Part shown: positions 49,474-63,237 of the stretch, piece by piece
Numbering within the stretch: position 1 is the first letter of the stretch
Layout: every line of letters starts with the position of its first letter
Source of the DNA: Candida dubliniensis CD36
Lineage: Eukaryota > Ascomycota > Pichiomycetes > Serinales > Debaryomycetaceae
Direction: 5' to 3'
Assembly (NCBI RefSeq): GCF_000026945.1
Contig: NC_012867.1
Location: 806,001-870,000, forward strand
DNA: 64,000 bases
Translations under genes and position numbers: made by a program
Notes under the pieces: generated by a model
Told to the model about the DNA's origin: nothing
The model's input: only the letters and a program-made list of their open reading frames with translations
The model's database searches: none

Positions 49474-49776
49474 ATGTCTAATATATTATCAGTATTTAAC
49501 CCTCCACCTTCGCGTCCCTATCCACCATCACCAGACGAATTAGAATCGCAATGTTTGCCATGCACCGCCATTCAATCAATTGTTGCCATTGGTGGCGGAT
49601 TATACCTAAGTTCACCCAATCAATTCAAAGATAAAACAACAGGAAAAATTGACTTGAGGAAAAACCCCATTTGGTGGCAACGATCAGTCCGAGGGGCGGG
49701 AATAATTTTGTTTGGATTGGGTGCTTATCGTGCTGGAGAAGTCGTACAAATTTTATATAGAAAGAGATTTGGTTAA
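49474..49776 (+). CDS. DMO2: Small mitochondrial membrane protein, Dmo2/DUF4536 family
   Basis: The 100-residue protein has the DUF4536 signature: CLPCTAIQSIVAIGGGLYLSS (about 28-48), a Cys-x-x-Cys at the start of a membrane helix, then WWQRSVRGAGIILFGLGAYRAGE (second helix). It resembles yeast YDL157C/Dmo2 and the human DMAC1 complex I assembly factor. The role in Candida is inferred to be mitochondrial. It is the first host gene beyond the 5' end of the retrotransposon, reading away from it. Start is the first ATG. Confidence 0.8.
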   Translation: MSNILSVFNPPPSRPYPPSPDELESQCLPCTAIQSIVAIGGGLYLSSPNQFKDKTTGKIDLRKNPIWWQRSVRGAGIILFGLGAYRAGEVVQILYRKRFG

Positions 49777-51195
49777 ATAATGGCGAACACTGGTCGGCGG
49801 AATCAAGGATATGGATCAACTTGCCATGGGTAAACACTTCTAATCAATGTTACTTTTTTAAGGCAATACGTTGGTAAAAGCTTATGTGATACTTTGTTTG
49901 TGGTACGTGCCCATTAGTTTTCGATACCAGTTAGTACAGAGTGTGTGTTTGTTCTTATTTTCTTAATTCTGTAAATAGTCTTTTGATAAGAATGTATATT
50001 TCCCACTTAACTCACATATTTTAATGTGCAATTACTATAAGTTTAAGAAATGTGTGTACATTGAAATAGATCAGTTTAAATACCATTATTGGCTAAAACA
50101 ATTTGCTAACTTTGAGATTTGGCTTGTCATATATTTCAAGTGATTATCTCTATAATGTTGCCACAGTTCATCCATTTATCTGCGTTTTAGCAAACAAATA
50201 GTTGGCATGTACTATCGGAATAGAAAACGTGCTATACATTGTACAACGACATTTAAGTGGAGTTACTCCAAGGTGATTGATAGAGGATCAATCGAACAAA
50301 ACAATTTGACCTTCTACGTTTGGTACATCCCAGCCTTCAAAAAGAATAGATATTCAAACATTAACAGCACACGTGACCACCTGCTATAATACAGTCAAGC
50401 ATCTAAAACATGGTAGCATTACACAAATCCAACGCATACCTAAGCTTTCCAGACTTAAGGCTTGTCATATCTAACTGTACCAGATACGTCTGGTTTCGGA
50501 ACTATATGCCTTATCACAAAACATTTCCACACACACTATTGACAAACACCAGGCAACATCTAAAAAAGAAACACTTCTAGAGTTTGTAAAATTTCTTTTC
50601 CGTCCAAGCATCCCGTGATAATAATACAGCAAAACGAAACCATTTTGCAAGAACACGGAATATCGGCTCCTCTTGTTACAGTTACTATCGTACCAACAAT
50701 CATATTACTGGGTTGCATTTCTACACTCAGAGGAAAGATCTATTTAGCAAGTGTTTATTTTTTTGCAACTGATTACCTTTTTTTTCTATTATTTTTTCGG
50801 CAAACAATCTCGGTTACCATTAGAGGTGGATATCAACTACAATTGTTTCTATTTTCTTTTTCATTCGGATTGTTTTCTGTTACACGTCAAGTGGCTGGGT
50901 AGACGGGACAATACCCGAACGGATGCATCTCCATCATACCGCTTGATATATTATATTTCGGGAGTGTCAAAAAAAAAAACTTGTCGGGTCTGCACTCTTC
51001 TAAGAACATCAACCAAAAAAAAAAAAAAAAAAAGAAACAAAACTAGTTTTTGCAACTAGTTCAGTACATGTCGATCGTAGGAACAAATTCTAATCTACAT
51101 GACTCAAGAAACTATAAATTCAGCCAATGTCCTTTCCCGTTTTCCAAATTTTCTAACTCTCTTTCATCACTACAAAACCAATCACCATTCACCAC
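49777..51195. other. Intergenic region DMO2 to IFF gene
   Basis: This 1.42 kb stretch is long promoter-type sequence for the IFF gene. It has CACGTG at 50370-50375, an A19 tract near 51015, and a TATAAAT box at 51113-51119. A non-ATG ORF near 50615 is not taken as a gene. An ATG at 51099 upstream of the IFF start overlaps it in another frame, and could act as an upstream ORF if included in the leader. Confidence 0.55.
51113..51119 (+). promoter_or_regulatory. TATA box of IFF gene
   Basis: TATAAAT lies 77 bp upstream of the ATG, giving a very short leader. Confidence 0.4.
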
Positions 51196-54027
51196 ATGCA
51201 ACTATTCCTGAATATCATTGTTTCCCTCGCTTTGCTCACCCAGCTAGTCTTTGCTCTCGAGATCACCGAAAACAAAGTCGATAGAGGCACTGTCACCCTA
51301 AACCTAGGCGACATCACTATTTACCCTGGGGCCTCCTGGTCTATCATCGACAATGCTTACACCAACTTTGTTGGTAAATTAGACGTCAGAGCCGGTGCAG
51401 GATTGTACATCTCCCTGACCTCTCATCTTTTGGCCCTTCAAGTCAGTTTAACAACGTTGCTCCATTCCATCACCAACAACGGGGTCGTCTCCTTTGACTC
51501 GCGTGTTTCACGGACTTCATCCTCCTACGACTTGCGAGGCGTTTCATTCACCAACAACGGGGAAATGTATTTTGCTGCTTCCGGTGAGTTCTCCAGCTCC
51601 ACCGCACTCACTTCTGCCCTGTGGACCAACACCGGGTTATTGCTGTTCTACCAGAATCAAAGAACCTCGGGTACTGTCAGCCTTGGTTTGCCCTTGGGTT
51701 CCATCACCAACAACGGCCAAATCTGTTTGAATAACCAGGTCTACGAGCAAACAACCCAGATTAAGGGTTCGGGTTGTTTCACTGCAAAAGGCGATTCCAC
51801 GATTTACATCTCCAACGTCTTATTGGCCGTTTCCCCCAAACAGAACTTCTACTTAACCGACAAGGGTTCCTCCATGATCGTCCAAGCTGTCTCAACCACA
51901 CAAACATTCAATGTATATGGATTCGGGGAAGGCAACAAAATCGGATTAACTATTCCTTTGATGGGAAATCTCTGGAACTCAGCATACGCATACGACACCG
52001 TCTCCGGTATCTTGACATTAAGAAACCTTTTGCTCGAACAGAAGTTCAACATCGGTACAGGGTACGATCCATCAAAGTTCCAAGTGGTCACTGATTCAGG
52101 CTCCGGTATCCCATCCACCATTATGGGGTCTGTTGCCTATTACGGGCGTATTCCAGAAAGAGCATTGCCCAAGTCGTGTCAAACTCCTTGCAAGCCAGTG
52201 CCAGAAGCACCAGGAACAACACCAACACAATACACCACTACCATCTCCAAAACCAACACTGCTGGCAACACAGTCACCGAAAGTGGTGTTGTAAATGTTT
52301 TGACAGACAAAGGTGGCTCATGGTTCACAACCACATCAATGTTCCCAGCATTGCCAAGTGACACCATTTTATCAACAGTTGAACTAAGCACCACCCAGTT
52401 GTCTTCGAGTGCAGATATCCCCGTTGAAACATCATCAGCTGAAGAGTTATTAACTGATACAGCTAGCTGGGAAACCTCTGCAGCCCCAATTTTACCTACT
52501 GAAACACCTGTCTCAAGTCACCACTCTTCTGTGCAACACTCATCTACTATTGGAGAATCTTCTGCCGATGTCAAGGCCACACATTCTAGTGAATTTGGTT
52601 TTGAAACAGCCAGCGACTACATTGTTATCGAGCCTTCAACGAGTGAACATTCAGCTACTTTGTCCCAGTCGTCCGTTGCTGGTGAAACACATTCTTCCAA
52701 GCTTGTAGCTTCTGGTGAGCCATCATTCGTCACCCCAAGTGAATCATTTATCTTTAGTGCATCTGCTTCTTCCCAACCATCTGTCAGTTCTGATTCAATC
52801 ACACTCACCACACAATCAGAAACCACATCGTCTGCTGGCCAAGCATTTGTCACTTTGGCCGAATCAGACACTGAAAGTATTTCATCTAAAGTCAATACAT
52901 TAGCATCCGTCACCAAATCCAGTGATATACAAACTGAGTTCACTTCCACTTGGACCACCGCCAATTCCGATGGCTGTATTGTTACCGAATCTGGAATCAT
53001 AAGCCAATCCGGTACTTCCTTAACCACCTTGACAACCTTCCAACCAGCAACTTCATTATCTGTCCCACCAACTAGTGTCACTGAAACAGAGTTTACAACG
53101 ACTTGGACCACCTCCAAACCAGACAGTTCAGTGGCAACTGAATCAGGTGTTGTTAGTCAATCTGAGACTTTGCTAACCACTTTGATTACTTTCCCTGCAC
53201 CATCATCTAACATTGTACTTGGATCCACTTTAACTTGGGAAAGTGACATTTCCAACGAGCCTAGTGACACATTAACTGTTAGTGCCAGTTCATATGAGTT
53301 GGTGAATGAATCATTGGCTGCTACCACGACCACATCTTTTTCTTCTGCCACTATTGTTGTTGCTCCCTCCGAATCTGATATCAGTACTAGCAGCTCAGTA
53401 CTGAATAACGGCAAAACTGATTCTGTTTCTGATTCTGTTCCAAACTCAAACACATCGTCTATTGCTGAACATTCTAATGGCTCATTATCCATGATCACCA
53501 CTGAACTGGTGAACAACAACCCGCTTGCACCTGAGTCAACTAATCTGATTGTTACCGCTACTATCACCAACTGCAACAAGTCCAAATGTTCTGAAAGTGT
53601 TGTCACTTATATCACAAGTGTTTCACATACCACTGTCACTACGGGAGAGTCCAAGAAAGATATTTCCACTGCTGGCAACAATGTCAGTAGTATTCTGGGT
53701 GAGGATGTTTCCAACACGGGAACCATCACAATGGCAGCATCCACCGATGGTACTACTACTCTTGTGGGTATGTCTGGTTTGAAACCATCAGTTGTTAACA
53801 ATGACACTAACAGTGTACACGCCACTGCTACTAATGCTGGTGCTGAAAATGATGCAAACTTGCCAACCGCATCAGACATCCCCGTTGAAATTTCTGTCAT
53901 CAGACCAACTAATTCTTCGTCTTCTGCAGCAGTTACTATCCCATATGAAAACGGATCCAATAAAGAGCCAATTGAAAATATCAAATACTTGGCATTGGTG
54001 GTTTTCGGATTAATGATGTTTATGTGA
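51196..54027 (+). CDS. IFF3: HYR/IFF-family GPI-anchored cell-wall protein
   Basis: The 943-residue secreted protein has a signal peptide (about 1-20). A conserved N-terminal hyphally-regulated-protein domain follows (about 20-330), with the family phrases [28 protein letters not shown] and [16 protein letters not shown] Ser/Thr-rich stalk comes next. In the stalk, three related segments near 343, 582 and 632 share T-x-x-T-x-T-W/K-T...VTESGVV. A hydrophobic tail, [13 protein letters not shown], after NGSNKEP fits GPI attachment. Family members are adhesin-like wall proteins, some involved in adherence and immune interactions. I call IFF3 from length and remembered locus, with less certainty than family. 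CTG at codon 5 would be Ser. Codon use is richer in C and G than average for the window. Confidence 0.8.
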   Translation: MQLFLNIIVSLALLTQLVFALEITENKVDRGTVTLNLGDITIYPGASWSIIDNAYTNFVGKLDVRAGAGLYISLTSHLLALQVSLTTLLHSITNNGVVSFDSRVSRTSSSYDLRGVSFTNNGEMYFAASGEFSSSTALTSALWTNTGLLLFYQNQRTSGTVSLGLPLGSITNNGQICLNNQVYEQTTQIKGSGCFTAKGDSTIYISNVLLAVSPKQNFYLTDKGSSMIVQAVSTTQTFNVYGFGEGNKIGLTIPLMGNLWNSAYAYDTVSGILTLRNLLLEQKFNIGTGYDPSKFQVVTDSGSGIPSTIMGSVAYYGRIPERALPKSCQTPCKPVPEAPGTTPTQYTTTISKTNTAGNTVTESGVVNVLTDKGGSWFTTTSMFPALPSDTILSTVELSTTQLSSSADIPVETSSAEELLTDTASWETSAAPILPTETPVSSHHSSVQHSSTIGESSADVKATHSSEFGFETASDYIVIEPSTSEHSATLSQSSVAGETHSSKLVASGEPSFVTPSESFIFSASASSQPSVSSDSITLTTQSETTSSAGQAFVTLAESDTESISSKVNTLASVTKSSDIQTEFTSTWTTANSDGCIVTESGIISQSGTSLTTLTTFQPATSLSVPPTSVTETEFTTTWTTSKPDSSVATESGVVSQSETLLTTLITFPAPSSNIVLGSTLTWESDISNEPSDTLTVSASSYELVNESLAATTTTSFSSATIVVAPSESDISTSSSVLNNGKTDSVSDSVPNSNTSSIAEHSNGSLSMITTELVNNNPLAPESTNLIVTATITNCNKSKCSESVVTYITSVSHTTVTTGESKKDISTAGNNVSSILGEDVSNTGTITMAASTDGTTTLVGMSGLKPSVVNNDTNSVHATATNAGAENDANLPTASDIPVEISVIRPTNSSSSAAVTIPYENGSNKEPIENIKYLALVVFGLMMFM

Positions 54028-54330
54028 TAGAGAGAAATTATCAGATGTGTTGTGCCTTTCTTCTTTTTTTTTTTTTTTTTCGTTTAGTTTAGCAGTATAA
54101 ATTTGTAATAGATTTCCTTTTTTCCTAATATATTTGATTTCATGATTCAATTAAATATTATTTGTAAGGACATAGAATATGGTTTCCCAAAATTGAAAAT
54201 TGGTAACAAATCTTGTGCATGTCCATAGCTCAGATATAGTGCTTTAAAAAACTCTTGAGTTAAGCAAGTTACATAGTGTACTAGATGAATAAATAGGGTA
54301 AAATACCAATCCCCACAATAAGCCAAGTCT

Positions 54331-54341
54331 GGGGGGGGGGG
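54331..54341 (+). repeat. G11 homopolymer
   Basis: A run of eleven G in an AT-rich genome, just 3' of the IFF gene. Long G runs are rare here and are prone to length variation. Confidence 0.8.
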
Positions 54342-57300
54342 TCTTCAATCAGGAAACCCATTGCCCAATTTTGTAATGGATGGTTATCTATCAATGCCTA
54401 TCCATTGCAAATCTTGCAGTCCTTAGGGTATCACATGTACATAACGTGGATAACCAATAGAATTATGAATAACAATCAAGGCATGTTCAAATAAAAATAT
54501 AATCAGTTTGAAGCCATAGTGGCTTGGATAATACTAATTTGCAGAAATTGGGTTCAACTTTAATGCTTGAGAAAATATTTCTGTGGCTTTCAACATAAAT
54601 AAAGGGGAAAAAACCTAAACAGTTGTTGTAAAGCTGTTGTTATCTGTAGGTTATAGGATAAGGTTGTAGAAGGTAGTATGATTTGATTGAACATTTTGGT
54701 TCCAAATTGTGATTTCTCATTCTTTGCCCCTATAGAATATATTCAGTGGAAGTGTGAACCAAGTTGTCTCTCATCTTCAGAAGTTATACCTGTTGCTACT
54801 GTGTAAGTTATCTATTTACAATAGTAGGATTGATTCCAACTCGCAGCCTCATATTTTTCCTTTCTTTTCTATAAAATACGCGAGAGGTGTCACATGTTAT
54901 ACTCAACAGACGTCTCAAAGTGGGAATTTTAGAAATTTGACATTGAGAATTAGTTTGGTGAGTTTTCAAATTTCTGATTCGTTGAAGATGCATTTTTAGT
55001 TACCGTTTTGTGGGAAGAGTGTTTAATAACGTCGTTTTGTGTTTGTGTTATTTTTTTTTCCTTTCTTTCCAGCCATGATTGGGCTAAAAGTCAAACAAAA
55101 AAGACGATAGATCTAATGTGTGACTTGATATTTCATTTTGTTGTTATTGTTATAGTTATTTTTGGAAATAGGGGAATTTAGTGGTTATATTAATTTTCAG
55201 GTTTTGTCTGTTATAATCATGGATGGATTTTAAAGGAAAAATATCCCCATCATTGAATGTTCCAACATTTTTATGTATTGTAGGCAATAGTTCGTAACCA
55301 TCCTGTTGCTATGAGTAGTTAAAATAAGTTGCAAGTTACTTAGAAATTGGAAACGGATTTGGCGAAATAATCGAGAATACTAACAAAGCTATGAAACATA
55401 CCCTGCGTATTTCTTGAACTAACCAATTTGTGTCAAGGCTAATGTTTCAAATAATTAATTTACTTGTAGGTGTTCAAAAATAAACATCAAACGAGTTTTG
55501 TCTCTGTTTTGGAATGCATAAAAGAGAAATATGCATCGTAAAGGTAGGCATTTTGCTACAGTTTCGTGCTAAACATACGTCAAGAAAATTTCAATAATTT
55601 GGAGGAGGGTCCTCATGGTTGCTCAAAAATCGTAGCTCGATAAATCCAATCAAAACTAAAATTTACAGCAACTCGACCACCAGATGTTCAACTGAGTCCA
55701 ACAGTAATCTCTCCTAGTGACATAGTCTATTTTCATTCATACCGTAGTATTAATGAGTTCCCTCCAAACAAAACCGGTTCAGTTTTCGTCATTAGTTATC
55801 TTTAGTTTGCAAAGCCACTACGAGAGACTTATGTATCCCCCTCGTTTTCCCCTCTTTCTCTCCTTAAACCAGAATGTACATAAATTATCTAACCGATGAC
55901 GGTTATAAACTTATTGCAAAAAAAAAAAAAAAATCAAGCAGCCCCTTGGCAATATTCATATACTAGTTAATTCACCTTTACTTGAGTGAGAACGTATTCT
56001 TAGTTGCTGGCGTTGAGTTAAGCATTTAGATTTTACATAATCTTAAATTGCAAAACATATGTTAACCATTTAGCTGAACTCATAACCAACACAACAACAG
56101 TTATAGTAACAAGCACAGAACTGAAAAAGTTGACACTAGACACAAAGTTATCCCAAAACGGTATAGACTTACGCGTTTCTTGTCTACGAACTTTGTGTAT
56201 TGAATTGAAATGGAGTGGATTGAGGGCACCAAGAAAAAAGAGAAAACAAAATAAACAGTATCTATATTTCTTGACGGTGTCGATTAGATCTTTCAGGTTT
56301 TGTTGATCAACAAAACAACGTAGTACCAAGAATGTTAGATTTAAACGATTAGTGTATGGTTTTTTACAAAAAAAATAACAAAAAAAAATCCAGAAGGTTT
56401 ATAAAAATTTCTAGAAAATAACCGTAGATAAAGAATACTGGTAATAATTAGAGAAATACGGAGTTCAATTGTATCAAGTGATTGTCCAGGTGGTAACTGC
56501 GTTCTTAATGGCCGTTTACAAAATTGGTTTTCATATTTACTTGAGAATGACAACATTGGGCATACAATCTTGAAATTTCACAATCAATGAAGGACCAATG
56601 GACTTTTTCTTGAATATGGAATTAATAAGAATACCTATTTTTAACTCTCCATTCAAAGTTTCAATGTTATTGCTAAAAAGCGGTCATCCAAAAACCATAT
56701 ATTTGTCACTCCTTCTGTCTTTATTGGCAGAATCCACTACGTTTAATATGTGTTTGTATGTGCTTACACAAGTCGGTCCGAGTTCACGGGAACCGGATGC
56801 TTTTTGGAAAGCATTTAAATCTCACTATGTTTATTATTAGTTTAATAGTTAAAAGTTAAAACTGATGATTGCTAGATTTTACCACACTTTGCGCCAAAAC
56901 AATTTTCAAATTAAATCCGGTTAAGAGCCTATTCTGTTTCAGTGCTAAAATAAATAGACCAAAATTTGCGTTTTTTCTTCATTCTTGTTGTTTTCTTTTT
57001 TTTTTTTTGTTTTTTGGTTAAGAAAAGAAAGGATCTTGATGTGGCCACGGACTCATAATTCAACAGTATGGATAAAATATAAATGAAGAAAAGGGGGGAA
57101 GTGAAGGAAAAGGGAGATAACTCAGCGCAATAACGGAAACCAGACCGTTTAGTCATACAGGTGAAATTGAATAAAGTATGAACCAAAAAGGTTTGATCTT
57201 TCTTTGATTATTTGTATGTAATCATTAAGAGTAAGAGTTGAAACTTATTATCACATCTGATTACTGTGTTTAACGTATCTTTCGGATGAATATTACAAAT

Positions 57301-60300
57301 AAAACCTCTCTGATCCAACAAGTCCGCATTTTTATAGTATCACTATAAAGTAGGCTTAATATGTTAAAAGAATGACCAGTCCCAAATCTATCAGTATTAT
57401 CCCCATTGAATTGATATTGTTTGTGAACTGTTTGGTAGTAAAATTGTTTGCTAGGATAAGGTCCAATCGCCTTTTGTAACCTTAAAATCAGTTAAATAGA
57501 TATTTATTGCACGTTTGAAAACATGCTCCTATTGTTAATAAAACTAAAAAGGTTAAACCTTAATTTTACTTAGATGAAGAATAATGATTATAAATTCTTT
57601 CAATAGGTCTAAACAATAATTGCAATAACAGAAGTGATATATAATACTTGGATTAGTAATATTAGTAATAATCTACTTTCAATCAAGATATGTATCCTCT
57701 CTTGTATGATTAGCTTTAAAGTTCTTTAATTCATTCACCACCAAACAATAATCAGCAAAGAGTAATAGCAAATCTATTTTTATTGTTGCTGAAAGCTAAA
57801 AATGAAAACAAGGTTCACTAAAAAAATGGATTCACAGTTCTGGACTGAGATAGAATTATTATATCATAAATTGCTAAAAAATATGATTTTTCCTATATGT
57901 GGCAATTGCTGCAAAATGAATTAAATGGCCAAAGACTAATATCTTTTTAACCAAATCTGCAATTTTCTATCTGAATGTTTTACACAATAGATTTAGATGT
58001 CTCGGACTTTAATTTCCACTAGAATGGTACCATGGATAAATTTCAATGATCTGTTTGAAAGAAAGCCAAAAAGGTGTTGTGTGCAAGAGATAAAGAAACA
58101 TCTAGATTCAGCACAAATTATACCAATAATGAAATGTGATAGGACTGAACAAAAAAATCAGAACCAATTCGCCCCCTAGGAAATGAGCATAGAAGTAGTT
58201 CAAAACAAACTAGACTATACTCCCCTTTGGAATTGGTTTATCACTTTCTAGAATCCTGTTGTAGCGGAATTTTTACTTCCAGTGGAAATGAAGAGCCTTC
58301 TAGGTTTGCATTTTGGACAACAACTAAAAATATTTCCAATACAGATGTTTATCTCATCGCCAAATACAGTATATTGGAACAAATACACAAATTAAAAAAT
58401 AAAAAATGGCATGAGTGGTTATGAAACTTAACCTACTAAACCATATGTTATCTGCACCAATCACAAAAATCAGCCTACCTTATAGAAAACAAAAACAGAA
58501 AGTGGGGGAGCTTTTCTAGATAGACAAACAAACATCGAATCCAAAAATATGATTTGTATTATTTCAACAAGTATATGGATTTAAATGGGTGAAGGTGGTC
58601 AATTGTTCATGATTTTCAATACCGTACAGTATGTACTGGCATGAACATTGGTGGTAAATGGAACGCAAAGGCAACAATAATAATATGTTCGCCAGAGACA
58701 ATGGGCACAGAAAAAATCATTTATGTGTCGAAATACGTAAACCAGGCAACCAATATATGATTGTTGGTTTTGGTAGACATTGTGTGTGGAATTAATGGAA
58801 CGTCTGTGAATGAAAACAATTGAAAGAGAAAGGAGCCATGGCACAAACAGCTTTTCTTCAAAAACAATAACAAAAAAAAAAGATGTTGGCAAGCGAAAAC
58901 GATTCAAACTCTTTTGTGTCGTCTGACAATCACCAACAACAACACGAACACCAGAAACTATTATCGGCACAACAAAATATCTCAATAATTATAATAAATA
59001 GTTACAGTAGTTATTATTGTATGGAGTAGATCGGTTAGTATTTTTTTTTTTTTGTAGTGGATTCTAAAGGGCTCAAAATCATAATAAAACATTTTTTTGA
59101 CGGTTAATAGATCCTTTCTTGGTCACTGGATGGCGGAACTGTTGAATTTGTTATATTTTAGTCTTCTTTTACTCGCAATCGGAAATATGAAATTTGTAGA
59201 TTGCACAAAACAACCAAACAAACAAACCTAAACTGTTTCCTTCCTTCGATTGCCACATGCACTATCACTCGCTTAATCACTCCATTTTTGATTGCCATTT
59301 GAATTCTTGAACAATGAAATTCAGCTTTCTACGTGTTGAAGTGAAACGAGTTTTAAAAATAAAACACTGCATTCTGTTTGAGATTAACTAATTAGCACCA
59401 AATAGAACATTGGAAATTAATGATTAACTTTTAACTTTTGAGTTTTGAGTTTTGGGCAGCTCATATATTTTTAATTGCAAAAAAACAGAAATAACCAAGA
59501 AAAAGAATCCCAACATAGATATTAAATCATTTCCGGGTTGTGATCCTGGAAATGGTTGCATTCCATAAGTTTTACCCGAATTGCATTTATCAACATTACA
59601 AAAGTTTGAACAACTAGATACATAAATTACCAGATGTAGACAGTGTAACCGTCAGTAACTAAAAAGACTTACCATTAAAGCCAATTACACTGCAGTTAAC
59701 CTTCTGAGCAATAGGATTTAAAGTTACAATTAGAGGAATATCTAACCAACTTACAAATACATAGTGAGCAGTATACATAGAAGTAAATATGAACTAAAAT
59801 AAAAAAGAAACATAACGGAAATGCAGCAGGTGGAAAAAATTGAAAGATAAGAACATCCATCAAAATTACTAAAAGTAGGAGTGAAAAAAAAATCATATCA
59901 TTTTGGAATTCAATTCAATTTACTAAAACAAAAAAGGAGAATCATTTCCGGCTATCCTTTTCCCTGGTTTCGTTGGCAAGCAAACACAGTTAATTGAACA
60001 GTAGAATTAGGTTGCACCTTGAATTATGATGGATTCCAAGAATTATGCAAATTTCATATTTTCCATGACGTGTTTTCCAATTTGCATTTGACAACCATCT
60101 CTATAATACGCCTGTCAAAAACATATTATTATTGATTATAACCAACATTCTCCAAATATGTGACTACTTGTGTGCCTGTTGATGGTAAAACAATCAAAAA
60201 GACTGCAAATACCACAAACCATATTATCAGAATTGGTATTTTGTGATGGTTATACCATAAACCACTAAACATCTATCGGTAATAGTTACGAGAAATGATC

Positions 60301-60758
60301 CATGTATATATGAGGAGAAGGAGGAGTTTCTAACAACTAGAAATTGAACTTGCATGATGTATACCAACTAATATTTTGTATACAAATTTCAGGTTATATT
60401 CAATTTACTGGGTTAGAATTGCGTGGTGTCACACATTGTTGGTGAATGATACTGGCCTTGTTGAATCAAGGTTGCATTGATTATTATTATACCATTTTTC
60501 AAAAACTATGCACTTCTCTGCCCTTTTCGTATTACAAGTTATTTTTTTTCTTTTAATACGGATTGCCTAAGAGATGTTTGTTCCGTACCTCCTAAGAACA
60601 TTCAACTAATTTAACAGGAACTATCGTTAATTTTGAATATAATTCCCATCCTTGTTGTAACACTAAGAATTTTATGAAGTACATTGTTCTGCAAGGATTA
60701 TTCTAATAACAGCTATCGGTTTTGTCTTGTTTTGTTTTCAACAATACAAAAATAAAAA

Positions 60759-60944
60759 ATGGGTCTAAGTCTGCCCTTGTTTGTTGGTGTTGTTTTTGTG
60801 CTGTTCATGCACCTAACAATTTGCTCAACAACAGGAAAGAAGTCAAAAAAAGCTTCTGTGACAAACAAGAAAAAAAAAAAGAGGGCTATATCAAAAAGTC
60901 GCCCAAATTGCAAAATTGAAGGGGCCGGGGCGGGTCCATCGTAA
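60759..60944 (+). CDS. Possible small secreted cationic peptide
   Basis: A 61-codon ATG ORF begins with a strongly hydrophobic stretch (MGLSLPLFVGVVFVLFMHLT) ending ICSTTG, resembling a signal peptide or single membrane anchor. A Lys-rich hydrophilic segment follows (GKKSKKASVTNKKKKKRAISK), with one further Cys. It sits 2.3 kb upstream of the Gln-rich gene in a long gene-free region. The lysines come partly from poly-A, and an ORF this short can occur by chance. It is a candidate only. Confidence 0.25.
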   Translation: MGLSLPLFVGVVFVLFMHLTICSTTGKKSKKASVTNKKKKKRAISKSRPNCKIEGAGAGPS

Positions 60945-61274
60945 TAATAAAATCAATTCTTGTCGTTTGGATTGTTAGAATTTGTCAATACTAAATTAAA
61001 CTATAATTTTTCATCAACGGTCCTCAAAGGGAAAGAGATTCTATTTTTTTCACCACCATAGTCATAATAAAACAAACTTTATATAACCACTAGTTTGTAT
61101 GAGATTAATGAAGCAGGTAAAGAGGGGTAGAGTAAGACTATATTCCATCTAATTTGTAATTTTTCCGTTTTAGTTGAACGCATAATTCAATTTCAAGGGC
61201 TCATAACTGTTTTGGCTGTACTCTGCAATTTGTAAAGCATTATTAACCAGATATTAAAGTATGGTTTGATTTTC

Positions 61275-61292
61275 AATAATAATAATAATAAA
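61275..61292. repeat. (AAT)6 microsatellite
   Basis: Six AAT units in tandem, within the 9.2 kb gene-free stretch. Confidence 0.6.
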
Positions 61293-63237
61293 CACTGCTA
61301 CATGTTCAAAATATACCAAAACAAAACCAGATTTTCAAGAGATCCACAATTGCCTCATGTAATTTTAGTATAAACACAATAGGCTTAAGTAACCTTGAAG
61401 TGCTTGCAATAACAGAAAATTTTTCTTTCTCATTGATTCCAATTAAATTTTTCTTCGGAAATTGTAAGGAATTTGCAGGGGTTGTTGGAGTATAAGGGTG
61501 TGTTTTTTTTTTTTTTTTTTTCAAATCCCCTCCCCCTATTTTTTTTTTCTAGAAAACAAAGAACCAAAACATATTACATGTGGGTTTTTGTGTTACGAGC
61601 ATTGACTTGGGTTGTAATTAATAGAGTATTGTATTTGTAGGAGTGGTTTCTTGGTTTGTTTTTCGGTTTCAAGAAATAATTTCGTAACCAGTGTTTATAC
61701 AAAACTAATTGATATGTACAAGGGGGAAGTTAATAAATTTACAATTGGTAGTGATGATAACACAAAACCATTTTTCAACAAAACCGAACAAAAAATACAT
61801 CTTTAGATATTGCTTTTTGTTTTAGTCACGAGCTCAGTGTAACAAATTTAAGACTTTGTACACTTCCATGAAGACTTCAATTACAGAAAGAACTAACGAT
61901 TAACAATAGAGAACCATTTAGGGTGATTATTATAATTCACTTTTGTAAAGCAAAAAAGAAAAAAAAAAAATTGGAAATATCACAAACAGATCATAAGATT
62001 TGTGGGCCGCTGTTCATCATACCTGTCAGATTTCTAATTGAATTTCTGGTTAACAATATACCCACCCTTCTCCCCAAAAATATACAGAGCTTCTAATGCC
62101 TTTTTAACACCTCTATTTTAGTCAAAATCGTTTTCTTTTTTTGTGAGTTTCTTCCATTTTAGCACACATGTGTTTAGTTATTCTACATTTTTTGTTCGTT
62201 ATGTGTAGATTTTGTTGATTTAATTGTTGATGTATCTATAAATATCATCACGAATCTACCAACATAAATATACAAAGATTTCCGGTTTTTTTTTTTCGAA
62301 TTTGAATTTTCTTTTTTTATAATTCTCTTCCAGATTAAATTGATTATGATTTTATAATTAAAACCAATATATTCAATTAACTGCTGCTTTATCCTTACGA
62401 TTGGTATTTTTGCTTTGTTACAAGACGTGATTATTTCAAATAACTACCAATCTCACGCCCTACCACAATATCCCAACCTTTCCCTTCAAAATACCGTTTG
62501 CCCATTATATTATTTTGTTAGCTATTGAGGAGACCTACTAAACGAAGTATAAATAACTATATCATATTTCCCCTCCCCCAAAAGTTTGGTCATTTTGCCA
62601 CTTTAAAGATAATAACCAAATAGTTTCACTTTTTTAATTCTATTCTTTTTTTTTTTTTTTTCACTTCCAAAACCCTATTCATTGATTGTCCGGTTTGGTC
62701 AATTACCACGAGAAGAAAAGATAAAGCTTAATTGGATCTTAAGAGGTTTATTTACGTTAATTGTTCCACATTACTATTGTTTTTGTTTTTCTTATTGTTC
62801 TTTGCTACAGTTGAGCATTTACCGTTTGTTTGGTTTAATTGTTCGTCGTGGAAATATTTTCCCACTTCTGTTTTCTTAACGTTTGTGCTCACTAAAATAC
62901 AGGCATAGAAATCATATCAACAAAGACCCTTAAGTTCTTCTACCCCTTAAGCACCACCACACATCACAAAAAGTAATTATTATAATAATAATTATTATTA
63001 TTCAAGGGTTTCAAGGTATTGCTGCTATTTCCGTGTCTTTCAATTTTGTTCCACCTTTGCATCCACTAGCCACTGAAGACCTGAAACCCAAAGTCTGCCT
63101 AAAAAGAAGAAACGCAACTACAGTTTTCATTTGATTGGTTTTTACAACCTGGCTTCCGTATATAACATAATTGAGTTTCTACCATTTTGTCCGCGATCGC
63201 TACAACGTCGGGTGTTTATTACTTAAAACCATTGGCC

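Larger units (their letters stand above)
54028..63237. other. Very long intergenic region upstream of Gln-rich gene
   Basis: This is 9.2 kb without a convincing gene. It contains a G11 run (54331-54341), poly-A and poly-T tracts (54066, 55919, 61505, 62646), an (AAT)6 tract near 61275-61292, an AT-palindromic stretch near 62977-63002, and one possible small secreted peptide (60759-60944). Candida developmental transcription factors often have intergenic regions and 5' leaders this long. No tRNA, rRNA or transposon coding region is seen. LTR remnants cannot be excluded by eye. Confidence 0.55.

Noticed and set aside
56033..56556. Two tandem minus-strand ORFs with hydrophobic segments
   Set aside because: Neither has a convincing ATG and domain, and both are short enough to be chance at this AT content.
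57997..58424. Two neighbouring ORFs in different frames that could be a decayed gene
   Set aside because: The second starts at TTG, the join needs a frameshift and a stop to be ignored, and no family is recognised.
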